Shown: positions 36,010-44,052 of the stretch, piece by piece | Position numbering within the stretch: the first letter of the stretch is position 1 | Layout of the letters: the number at the start of each line of letters is the position of its first letter | Assembly (NCBI GenBank): GCA_031732755.1 | Contig: JAVMKI010000029.1 | Coordinates: 81,943-145,942, forward strand | Reading direction: 5' to 3' | Length of the DNA: 64,000 bases | DNA from: Contendibacter sp031732755 | Lineage (GTDB): Bacteria; Pseudomonadota; Gammaproteobacteria; Competibacterales; Competibacteraceae | The notes under the pieces: model-generated | What the model saw: only the letters and a program-made list of their open reading frames with translations | Database searches by the model: none | What the model was told of the DNA's origin: nothing | Made by a program: the position numbers and the translations under genes

Positions 36010-36210
36010 GCCTGTGCCTGCTCCTCGCTGTTCTTATGCCGGCCGCGGCGAACCAACGCCACGAATTATCGTTATCGGGACGGGGACATGCCCAGCGCTC
36101 CCCCTTACAATAACCGCCTCGCGCGGCGGTTGCTTCACGATGAAATTTACCACAGATTCACCCGCGCGCTTCTCTCCGGCCAATAACCTAAACGAAAGGA
36201 TCATTTCGCA

Positions 36211-37011
36211 TTGGAATCCCTGTTCCCGACCCTGTTGTGGTATCTGGTGCTCGGCGCGTTCGCCGGCGTCATGGCCGGTCTGCTCGGCGTGGGCGGCGGC
36301 CTGATCGTCGTGCCGGTACTGGCCTGGATTTTTCACGACCAGCAGATCAACGACGCCATCATCATGCACTTGGCCATCGGCACCTCGCTGGCGACGATTG
36401 TCGTCACCTCGATCTCCTCGGTACGCGCTCACCACCAACGGGGCGCGGTGCTGTGGTCGGTGGTCTGGCGGCTGACGCCGGGCATCGTGATCGGCGCCTG
36501 GGTGGGGGCGATAGTGGCCGATGCGCTGCCCAGCGTGGTATTAAGCAAGGTCTTCGCCCTGTTCGTGCTGGCCGTGGCGGCGCAGATGGCGTTCGGCGCC
36601 AAGCCAGCCCCGCATCGTGGCCTGCCAGGCGCGATCGGCATGGCGGCGACCGGGGGGGTGATCGGCACGGTGTCGGCCATCGTCGGCATCGGCGGCGGGT
36701 CGTTGACCGTGCCGTTCCTGACTTGGTGCAACACGACAATGCGGCAGGCGGTGGCGACTTCCGCCGCTTGCGGCTTACCCATCGCCTTGGCTGGGGCCAT
36801 CGGCTTTATCGTCACTGGCCTGGGCGCCGCTGACCGGCCAGCCTGGAGTCTGGGCTATGTCTACAGCCCAGCGCTGGTCGGCATCGCCGTCGCCAGCATG
36901 TTATCGGCGCCGTTGGGCGCGAAACTGGCGCACACGTTGCCGACCGAAATTCTGAAAAAGATCTTCGCCGTGTTCTTGACACTGGTCGGAACCAAGATGC
37001 TGCTGGGATGA
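36211..37011 (+). CDS. TauE/SafE family sulfite/anion exporter-like permease
   Basis: This eight-helix membrane protein has 266 residues. The first half has GVMAGLLGVGGGLIVVPVL and the second GTVSAIVGIGGGSLTVPFL, the paired repeats typical of TauE/SafE (DUF81) transporters. These move sulfite, sulfonates or other small anions; the substrate here is unknown. The start appears to be TTG 36211 (MESLFPTLLWYLVLGAFAG), with AAGGA about 9 bases upstream. The DUF554 gene follows after 43 bases on the same strand. Confidence 0.9.
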   Translation: MESLFPTLLWYLVLGAFAGVMAGLLGVGGGLIVVPVLAWIFHDQQINDAIIMHLAIGTSLATIVVTSISSVRAHHQRGAVLWSVVWRLTPGIVIGAWVGAIVADALPSVVLSKVFALFVLAVAAQMAFGAKPAPHRGLPGAIGMAATGGVIGTVSAIVGIGGGSLTVPFLTWCNTTMRQAVATSAACGLPIALAGAIGFIVTGLGAADRPAWSLGYVYSPALVGIAVASMLSAPLGAKLAHTLPTEILKKIFAVFLTLVGTKMLLG

Positions 37012-37054
37012 ACGTCGTGAATGAAAGCAGGAAGATCGTTGGGGAGAACACGCG

Positions 37055-37732
37055 GTGATCGGCACGTTGGTGAATACCGGCGCGGTGGTGGTGGGTAGTG
37101 CCATCGGGCTGATGGCGGGAACGCGGCTGCCGGGACACATCAAAACCATCTTGATGCAGGCGCTGGGGTTGGCGGTGGTCACCATCGGCCTGCGCATGGC
37201 GCTGAAAGCCGATCATGCTTTGCTAGCGATTGCTTGCCTGCTGCTGGGCGGCGTCACCGGCGAACTGCTGCGTATCGAGCAATGGCTGGATGGACTGGCT
37301 GAAACCCTGCGGCGGAGATTACGCTCCAGCTCCGAGCGTTTCGTCGAGGGGTTCGTGACCGCCACCTTGTTGTATCTGACTGGAGCGATGACGATTGTCG
37401 GCTCGATTCAGGACGGCACCGTGGGCGACCCCAGTGTGCTGCTGATCAAATCCCTGCTGGACGGCGTGGCCTCGGTCGCGCTGGCTTCGTCGTTGGGCGT
37501 CGGTGTGATGTTTTCGGCCCTGCCGGTACTGGTGGTGCAGGGTGGCATCACCCTGTTGGCGGGACATCTGGCGTTCCTGTCGCAGCCGGGGGTGCTGGAT
37601 GCCGTCAACGCCGCCGGGGGGTTGCTGATTTTGGGCATCGGAATCAATTTGCTGGAAATCAGTCGGATTCATGTAGGCAATCTATTGCCGGCGCTGCTTT
37701 ATGCCATCGTCGGCGCGCTGTGGTTTCCCTGA
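37055..37732 (+). CDS. DUF554 (YqgA/YdfK-type) membrane protein
   Basis: This hydrophobic protein of 225 residues has about six helices and no known transport substrate. Family marks are GTLVNTGAVVVGSAIGL at the start, GLRMALKADHALLAIACLLLG and GFVTATLLYLTGAMTIVGSI in the middle. The start is GTG 37055 (MIGTLVNTG), preceded by GGGGAG. It lies between the TauE/SafE gene and the RND adaptor, all on the same strand with short gaps, so they may form one transcript. Confidence 0.9.
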   Translation: MIGTLVNTGAVVVGSAIGLMAGTRLPGHIKTILMQALGLAVVTIGLRMALKADHALLAIACLLLGGVTGELLRIEQWLDGLAETLRRRLRSSSERFVEGFVTATLLYLTGAMTIVGSIQDGTVGDPSVLLIKSLLDGVASVALASSLGVGVMFSALPVLVVQGGITLLAGHLAFLSQPGVLDAVNAAGGLLILGIGINLLEISRIHVGNLLPALLYAIVGALWFP

Positions 37733-37746
37733 GCTTGAGGACTGCC

Positions 37747-38793
37747 ATGCATCCTATTCTGAAACGAGTGGCGCTGGTCGCGGCGGGCTTTGTTCTGGCG
37801 GGTCCAGTCGCCGTCTTCGCCCAGCAGAAACCCGCAGAACCGCCGCCGATGCCGGTCAAGGCCGCGCCGGTGACCCGCACGACGCTCAATGTCGAAGTGA
37901 CGGCGGTTGGCACGCTGCGGGCCGAGGAAACGGTCATGATCCGCCCGGAAATCGCGGGTCGAGTGGCGACCATCCATTTCAAGGAAGGCCAGGCGGTGAG
38001 CGCCGGCGAGGCGCTGGTGACCCTGGATCAGGACGAGTACAAGGCGCAACTGGCCGGCAGTGCCGCCCAGGTCGGGTTGGAGGAAAGCAGCTACCAGCGC
38101 TTGCAGGATTTGCAACGCAAGAATCTGACCAGCCAACAGATTTTGGACGAGACCAAGGCCAGGCTGGACGCCGCCCGCGCCCAGCAGGAGTTGAACCGGG
38201 TTCGGTTGGAACGAACCGTGATCCGCGCACCGTTCGCCGGGACGGTGGGGTTGCGGTTGGTCAGCCCCGGCGCTTATGTCAAGCCGGGTGACGATCTCGC
38301 CAATCTGGAGAGCCTTGGGGCGATGAAGCTGGATTTTCGGGTGCCGGAGACCTATTTGGCGCGACTGAGCGTCGGTCAGACCTTGACGGCGCGCGTGGAC
38401 GCCTATCCCGAACAGAGTTTCGAAGGGAGTATTTACGCCATCGATCCAGCACTGGACCCGGAAACCCGCACCGTGCTCTTGCGGGCGCGGGTGCCCAATA
38501 AAGGTAACAAGTTACGACCGGGCCTGTTCGCGCGCGTCAGCCTGATCCTGGAGCGGCGGGAGAATGCCCTGGTCGCTCCCGAACAGGCCATCGTGCCGGT
38601 GGGGCAAAAGGCCCAGGTTTACCGGGTGGTGGACGGCAAGGCGGTGATGACACCGGTCAAGCTCGGATTGCGCCGGCCAGGCCAGGTGGAGATTCTTGAA
38701 GGCCTGAATGCTGGTGACCTGGTGGTCACCGATGGACAACTGAAAATTCGCGACGGGGCGGCGGTGACGGTACAGCTTCCGTCGGGGACTTAG
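37747..38793 (+). CDS. RND efflux pump periplasmic adaptor (membrane fusion protein)
   Basis: The adaptor links an RND permease to an outer-membrane channel. The 348-residue protein has a signal peptide ending VAVFAQQ. It also has a lipoyl half IRPEIAGRVATIHFKEGQAV, a helical hairpin (VGLEESSYQRLQDLQRKNLT), the second half RTVIRAPFAGTVGLRLVSPG and a C-terminal barrel (GDLVVTDGQLKIRDGAAV). ATG 37747 is preferred to an in-frame GTG at 37720. Its permease gene should follow directly, but a divergent restriction-modification module of 1.9 kb lies between. Its stop overlaps the stop of the methyltransferase gene by 3-4 bases. Confidence 0.92.
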   Translation: MHPILKRVALVAAGFVLAGPVAVFAQQKPAEPPPMPVKAAPVTRTTLNVEVTAVGTLRAEETVMIRPEIAGRVATIHFKEGQAVSAGEALVTLDQDEYKAQLAGSAAQVGLEESSYQRLQDLQRKNLTSQQILDETKARLDAARAQQELNRVRLERTVIRAPFAGTVGLRLVSPGAYVKPGDDLANLESLGAMKLDFRVPETYLARLSVGQTLTARVDAYPEQSFEGSIYAIDPALDPETRTVLLRARVPNKGNKLRPGLFARVSLILERRENALVAPEQAIVPVGQKAQVYRVVDGKAVMTPVKLGLRRPGQVEILEGLNAGDLVVTDGQLKIRDGAAVTVQLPSGT

Positions 38794-39752
38794 CTGGTGG
38801 GCGCGAACAGGGGATAAGTTTGAAACAGGGAGGTGGCGCCATTGGCTGGAGCGATAGACGCTGACGTTCTCGGTTCCAGACGGTCGCCCTTGAAATCGGG
38901 ATAAAGTGTGGCTAGACGCGGGATATTTCCCTTGGCTTCGATAAAATAGCGTTCGTCGATTTCGATGCCGACAGCCTCATAACCCACGGCTTGCGCCGCC
39001 GCCACGGTCGAGCCGGAGCCGAGGAAAGGGTCAATGATAACGCCGCGCCCCAGTGGCAACAGTGCCCGCGCTAGGATTCGCAAAAAATGTTGGGGTTTGA
39101 GACACGGATGGTCGCTGATCGTGGTTTCGACCTCTGGGGTGCGTCCGCTGGCGATGGTTTCCGGCAGGGGTTTATCAACCGCAAGCCGCCGCAAGCCGCC
39201 CGTTCCCCAGCGCCGCAGGTTTTCCGCGACCGTGCGTGCGCCCAACGGTTTGCGAAACAGCATCCACGGCTCGCAAGCGCTGCGCGGCGTTACCGAAACT
39301 TCGGCGAATTCCTGCTCCGCGCCCTTGGGGCGATCTCCGCCGCGAAAGCTGGTGTAAAGTCGCATAATCGCGCCGCGCACCTCAAATCCGGCTTCAGCCA
39401 TGCCGCTTTGCACCAGGTATTGCAGCATGGGATGGCCCGCCACCACGACATGCGCGCCTGGAACAAGGACAGGCATGAGCGCCTCCCCCCAGTTGCACAT
39501 GTATTTACGCAAGTTGGATTTTTCTCGCTCGGACAGAACGGTGAAACGCGGCAGGGGGTCGCGTCGGCAGCCACCGATGGTGGGCGGAATGCGCCAGACG
39601 CCGCCCTGGTTGCCACCGCGCAACTTGTTTAGTTCGTGCCGCGAAAACTCGATTAGCCCGTAAGGCGGGTCGGTAAGGACGCCATGAATGGAGTTTCCGG
39701 GCTGGTCACGCAGCCAGTCGAAGCAATCCGCATGGAAAATTTGGTAGCTCAT
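38790..39752 (-). CDS. Type II DNA methyltransferase, beta class (N4-C or N6-A)
   Basis: This amino-methyltransferase has 320 residues. Catalytic motif IV TDPPYG is at 27-32 and precedes the SAM-binding motif I DPFLGSGST at 241-249, the order of the beta class. HPCLKP at 215-220 matches the H-P-x-x-K-P motif next to motif I. The middle (60-200) would hold the target recognition part. The start is ATG 39752, since MSYQIFHADCFDWL is typical; a TTG at 39761 inside the operator is in frame. It is divergent from the HTH-nuclease gene, and together they form a restriction-modification pair. DNA target cannot be read from sequence. Confidence 0.88.
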   Translation of the reverse strand: MSYQIFHADCFDWLRDQPGNSIHGVLTDPPYGLIEFSRHELNKLRGGNQGGVWRIPPTIGGCRRDPLPRFTVLSEREKSNLRKYMCNWGEALMPVLVPGAHVVVAGHPMLQYLVQSGMAEAGFEVRGAIMRLYTSFRGGDRPKGAEQEFAEVSVTPRSACEPWMLFRKPLGARTVAENLRRWGTGGLRRLAVDKPLPETIASGRTPEVETTISDHPCLKPQHFLRILARALLPLGRGVIIDPFLGSGSTVAAAQAVGYEAVGIEIDERYFIEAKGNIPRLATLYPDFKGDRLEPRTSASIAPANGATSLFQTYPLFAPTS

Positions 39753-39755
39753 AAA

Positions 39756-39773
39756 TTTCAACCATAGTTGAAA
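39756..39773. promoter_or_regulatory. Palindromic operator between the divergent R-M genes
   Basis: TTTCAAC-CATA-GTTGAAA is a perfect 7-base inverted repeat with a 4-base spacer. It lies 3 bases upstream of the methyltransferase ATG and about 30 bases upstream of the nuclease ATG. It is well placed as the binding site of the HTH domain encoded by the neighbouring gene. A binding test would be decisive. Confidence 0.6.
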
Positions 39774-39802
39774 GACGACCTTTCCGCCATTCTATACACT
39801 CC

Positions 39803-40696
39803 ATGCCGATGAAAAAAGCTCAGGAACTGATTGGCACCTGTTTACGCTCCATCCGGGAGCAACGGGGTTTGACGCTTGAATCCTTGGCGGGACAGGCTGG
39901 CGTCACTTATCAGTATCTATCCTCACTGGAGCGCGGCAAGGAAAATTTCAGCATTCAAGTGCTGGAACGGTTGGCTGCGGCGCTCCAGTCCTCGTTGAAA
40001 GCCATCATCATTGAAGCCTTTGAAGATGCGGGATATCCTCAAGCACCAAAAGTAAATCCCGCTTACTTTCGACCGAATGTTCCGCTTCCGGAAGGTTTAA
40101 CGCTGCCCCAGCTTGAGGCGGCACTGAATCAAACCCAATCCATTTTTAACATGATCAATAGGAGTATGCTGCTTGAAGTAGGGCGGCCACTTCGGGATTT
40201 TATCCAAGGCAATAATTTTAGCGGACTGGTTTCCAATATTTTTTCGGATGCAATGGACGCGAGTAGCCCTTACAAACACAACCACGATCAACGCTATCCA
40301 GATCTTATCAATAAGGCAGTTAATGAGGGATATGGCATGGGACTTGAAGTCAAAGCAACAATCAACATAGGTAAAGGTGGTGAGAGCCACAACGGCCATG
40401 GTGGCTGGCATACGATTGTCTGTTATGAAATCATCAATATAGATATTCAATTTATCCATGTCATGTTTGCGGTTCTAAACGGTCATATGGAACAAGACCC
40501 CGATTGGCAATATCTCGGCAGCCGTGAAAATTCCGAGACAGGGTCTCGTCGCACGGAAACCTACACAACGGTTCTCAAGGGAACCACCAAGTTTCGCGAT
40601 GGGACTGTGTTCCTCGATCCGAACAAAGTGAACTTCAGGCGATGGCGGCAAGAACGCTCCGGGCCGATTCCGCCGTGGTCGATTTTCGCTAATTAG
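39803..40696 (+). CDS. HTH (XRE) domain fused to PD-(D/E)XK restriction endonuclease
   Basis: The 297-residue product combines an XRE-type helix-turn-helix at about 10-65 (LTLESLAGQAGVTYQYLSSL, ERGKENFSIQVLERLA) with a C-terminal nuclease-like domain. The latter has HNHDQRYPDLINKAV followed by GMGLEVKATINIGKGGESHN, fitting P-D...E-x-K of PD-(D/E)XK enzymes. The HTH part is like controller proteins of type II systems, so this enzyme may regulate its own expression through the adjacent palindrome. The methyltransferase gene is divergent and next to it. ATG 39803 is the start, with a second ATG at 39809. It stops 45 bases before the RND permease start. Confidence 0.82.
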   Translation: MPMKKAQELIGTCLRSIREQRGLTLESLAGQAGVTYQYLSSLERGKENFSIQVLERLAAALQSSLKAIIIEAFEDAGYPQAPKVNPAYFRPNVPLPEGLTLPQLEAALNQTQSIFNMINRSMLLEVGRPLRDFIQGNNFSGLVSNIFSDAMDASSPYKHNHDQRYPDLINKAVNEGYGMGLEVKATINIGKGGESHNGHGGWHTIVCYEIINIDIQFIHVMFAVLNGHMEQDPDWQYLGSRENSETGSRRTETYTTVLKGTTKFRDGTVFLDPNKVNFRRWRQERSGPIPPWSIFAN

Positions 40697-40741
40697 CCTA
40701 ACAGGCTTCTGCTTAACAAACCGATTTCCCGGTAACTCCCC

Positions 40742-43700
40742 ATGTTCCTTCCCGAAGTCTCCATCAAGCGCCCCGTCCTAGCGACGGTGATGAGCCTCGC
40801 CATCATCTTGATCGGCGTCATTACCTTCTTGCGGCTACCGGTGCGCGAATATCCCAACATCGACGCGCCCATTGTGTCGGTGCGCACCGTCTATCCCGGT
40901 GCCAGCGCCGAGATCATGGAAAGCCAGGTGACCCAACCATTGGAGGATTCGCTGGCTGGCATCGAGGGGGTGCGGACCATCAAATCGGTCAGCCGCGAGG
41001 AAGTCAGCCAGATCACGGTCGAGTTCCTGCTGGAGCGCAACGTGGATTCCGCCGCCAACGACGTGCGCGACCGGGTGGCGCGGGTGCGCGGCCAGTTGCC
41101 GGACGAGACCAAGGATCCGGTGGTGGCCAAGATCGAGGCCGATGCCCAGGCCGTTCTGTGGCTGGCTTTTTCCAGCACCCGGCACAGCGCCTTGGAGATC
41201 ACCGACTATGCCGACCGCGTCATCGTGGATCGCCTGCAAACGCTACCGGGCGTGGCCAGCGTCATCATCGCTGGCGAGCGGCGCTACGCCATGCGCCTGT
41301 GGCTGGATCGCGACCGCATGGCTGCTTACGGCCTGACGCCACAGGATGTGGAAGACGCGCTCAAAAAGCAGAATATCGAACTGCCGTCCGGTCGCATCGA
41401 ATCGCGCCAACGCGAGTTCACGGTGTTGACCGAATCCGATTTGCGCGCGCCGGAACAGTTCAACGATCTGATTATCAGGGAAACCAAAGGCTATCCGATC
41501 CGGCTGCGCGATATCGGCCATGCCGAAGTCGGCGCGGCGGACGAACGCAATGCGGTACGAGTCAATGGCAATCCGTCGGTGGGCCTGGGCGTCGTCAAGC
41601 AATCCACCGCCAACACGCTGAGCGTGGCCCAGTCGGTCAAGGCCTTGCTACCGGGGCTGGAAGCCAGTTTGCCGGAGGGCATGAAGATCATGGTAGCCTA
41701 TGACGGCTCGATCTTCATCGAGAAATCCATCGAAGCGGTTTATCACACCATGGGTGAGGCGCTGGCGCTGGTGGTCGCGGTGATCTTCCTGTTCCTGCGC
41801 AACTGGCGGGCGACGATCATCCCGTTCGTGACTATTCCGGTGTCGTTGATCGGGGCGTTCATCTTTCTATATGCCTTGGGTTTCACCATCAATACCCTGA
41901 CCCTGTTGGGATTGGTGCTGGCCATCGGTCTGGTGGTGGATGATGCCATCGTGGTGCTGGAAAACATCCACCGCCATATCGAGGAGGGCATGGCGCCGTT
42001 CAAGGCGGCGTTGCAAGGCTCCAAGGAAATCGCCTTCGCGGTGGTGGCGATGACCTTGACCTTGGCAGCGGTGTTTACCCCGCTGGCATTCATGACCGGC
42101 AACACCGGCCGACTGTTTACCGAATTTGCCTTCACCGTGGCGGCGGCGGTATTGGTGTCGGGTTTCGTGGCTCTGACCCTGACCCCAATGATGTGCTCAA
42201 AGCTACTGCGCCACGAAGCTCGCCACAACTGGATGTTCCGATTGACCGAGCGGTTTTTCGAGGCGATGAACGGCGGCTATCGCGCGGCGCTGGTGTGGGC
42301 GCTCAACTGGCGCTGGTTGGTAATACTGCTGTTTTTCGCGACCGGCGCCGGCGCGGTCTGGCTGTTCCTGCACCTGAAGTCGGAACTTTCGCCGTTGGAA
42401 GATCGGGGGACCATCATCGGCGTCATCGTCGCGCCGGAGGGAGCAACCTTAGCCTATACCGACGGCTACGCCCGGCAACTGGAGCAATTTTACAAGGACA
42501 TTCCCGAAGTGATTTCCTATTTTTCCTTCGTGGCGCCGGGGTTGGAAAAACCCAATCCCGTCAACAGCGCGCTCTCGTTCGTGCGATTGAAACCGTGGGA
42601 ACAGCGCCAGCGCAAACAGCAAGACATCGCCAAGGAACTGGCGCCGAAAATGTTCGGCGGCTTGCCCGGCGTGCTGGCTTTTCCGATCAATCCACCCTCG
42701 CTGGGGCAAAGCTTCCGCAATCCGGCCGTGCAGTTTGTGATTCAGGCCAACAGCTACGCGGAGTTGCAAAACATGGTGGATCAGGTACTGGCCAAGGTCC
42801 GGCAATACCCAGGCATGGCGAACCCGGACACCGATCTGCGCCTGAACAAGCCGCAGTTATCCGTCGTGCTCAAGCGCGACAAGATTGCCGCCGTCGGCGC
42901 TGATGTGGAGGAAATCGGCCGCACGCTGGAAACCCTACTCGGTGGACGGCAGGTGACCCGCTTCAAGCGGGAAGGTCAGCAGTACGATGTGATCGTGCAG
43001 CTTGCGGATCGGGACCGCGAACAACCGACCGATCTGACCGCCATTTTCGTGCGCGGCCGCAACGGACAACTGGTGCAGCTCTCGAATTTGGTCGAAGTCG
43101 CCGAAACCGTCGCGCCCAAGGAGTTGAACCACTTTGATCGGCAACGGGCGGCGGTCATTTCGGCCAACATCGCACCGGGTTACACCTTGGGCGAGGCGCT
43201 GGACTTCATGGATAAAACCACCCGCGAAGTACTGGGCGAGAACGCTCAGACGGCGTTGGACGGTCAGTCGCGCGAGTTTCGCGAATCCGGCGCGACGCTG
43301 TACGTCACCTTCGTGCTGGCGCTCATTTTCATTTACCTGGTGCTGTCCGCTCAGTTCGAAAGCTTCGTCTCGCCGTTCGTGATCATGTTGACCGTGCCGT
43401 TGGCGGTGACCGGAGCGTTGCTAGCTTTGTTTCTGACTGGCGGCACGTTGAACGTGTACAGCCAGATTGGGTTGGTGATGCTGGTTGGCCTCATTACCAA
43501 GAACGGCATCCTGATCGTGGAGTTCGCCAATCAATTACGGTTGACCGGGCTGGATCGGCGCGAGGCGGTGCTGGAGGCGGCGACGCTGCGCCTGCGGCCG
43601 ATCCTGATGACCACGCTGGCGACGATTCTCGGCGCGATTCCGCTGGCGCTGGCGGTCGGCGCGGGGGCGGAAAGCCGCCAGCAAATCGGCTGGGTCATCG

Positions 43701-43840
43701 TCGGCGGCCTGCTGCTGGGGACCTTGTTGACGCTGTCGGTGGTGCCGGTGGCCTACACGCTGTTGGCGCGCGAGGTCCATCAGACCGCCGAGGAAGCGGC
43801 GGAATTGGCGGAGCGGGAAGCGGCGACGGCCCACCCGTGA
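40742..43840 (+). CDS. RND efflux permease (HAE1 type)
   Basis: This proton-driven inner-membrane pump has 1032 residues, full length for AcrB/MexB relatives. It has an N-terminal helix FLPEVSIKRPVLATVMSLAI, a large porter loop, then proton-relay helix IGLVVDDAIVVLENIHRHIE with paired Asp. FSPLEDRGT-like KSELSPLEDRGTIIGVIVAP, the second loop and the C-terminal bundle with LVGLITKNGILIVEFANQLR complete the pattern. It should act with the adaptor encoded at 37747-38793. No outer-membrane channel gene is present here, so TolC or another protein must serve. Substrates are unknown. Confidence 0.94.
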   Translation: MFLPEVSIKRPVLATVMSLAIILIGVITFLRLPVREYPNIDAPIVSVRTVYPGASAEIMESQVTQPLEDSLAGIEGVRTIKSVSREEVSQITVEFLLERNVDSAANDVRDRVARVRGQLPDETKDPVVAKIEADAQAVLWLAFSSTRHSALEITDYADRVIVDRLQTLPGVASVIIAGERRYAMRLWLDRDRMAAYGLTPQDVEDALKKQNIELPSGRIESRQREFTVLTESDLRAPEQFNDLIIRETKGYPIRLRDIGHAEVGAADERNAVRVNGNPSVGLGVVKQSTANTLSVAQSVKALLPGLEASLPEGMKIMVAYDGSIFIEKSIEAVYHTMGEALALVVAVIFLFLRNWRATIIPFVTIPVSLIGAFIFLYALGFTINTLTLLGLVLAIGLVVDDAIVVLENIHRHIEEGMAPFKAALQGSKEIAFAVVAMTLTLAAVFTPLAFMTGNTGRLFTEFAFTVAAAVLVSGFVALTLTPMMCSKLLRHEARHNWMFRLTERFFEAMNGGYRAALVWALNWRWLVILLFFATGAGAVWLFLHLKSELSPLEDRGTIIGVIVAPEGATLAYTDGYARQLEQFYKDIPEVISYFSFVAPGLEKPNPVNSALSFVRLKPWEQRQRKQQDIAKELAPKMFGGLPGVLAFPINPPSLGQSFRNPAVQFVIQANSYAELQNMVDQVLAKVRQYPGMANPDTDLRLNKPQLSVVLKRDKIAAVGADVEEIGRTLETLLGGRQVTRFKREGQQYDVIVQLADRDREQPTDLTAIFVRGRNGQLVQLSNLVEVAETVAPKELNHFDRQRAAVISANIAPGYTLGEALDFMDKTTREVLGENAQTALDGQSREFRESGATLYVTFVLALIFIYLVLSAQFESFVSPFVIMLTVPLAVTGALLALFLTGGTLNVYSQIGLVMLVGLITKNGILIVEFANQLRLTGLDRREAVLEAATLRLRPILMTTLATILGAIPLALAVGAGAESRQQIGWVIVGGLLLGTLLTLSVVPVAYTLLAREVHQTAEEAAELAEREAATAHP

Positions 43841-44052
43841 AATGAAACCAGTGGGAATGCCCTGAGAGGCTGTGGAACGCCGTTGGTTATCGCGAGCGGT
43901 TTTCCAAGGAACCCAATCCGAATGGGCGAATCATCGGGCGGTTGACAGAATGAGCGGTTTGGGAGGGGCGTCATTTTCCGGGGCAGGATCGAAAATGGGC
44001 GGTAGAATGAGCGTATGGAACCAACGGAAAATGACGCGCGAAGGTGGAAAAG

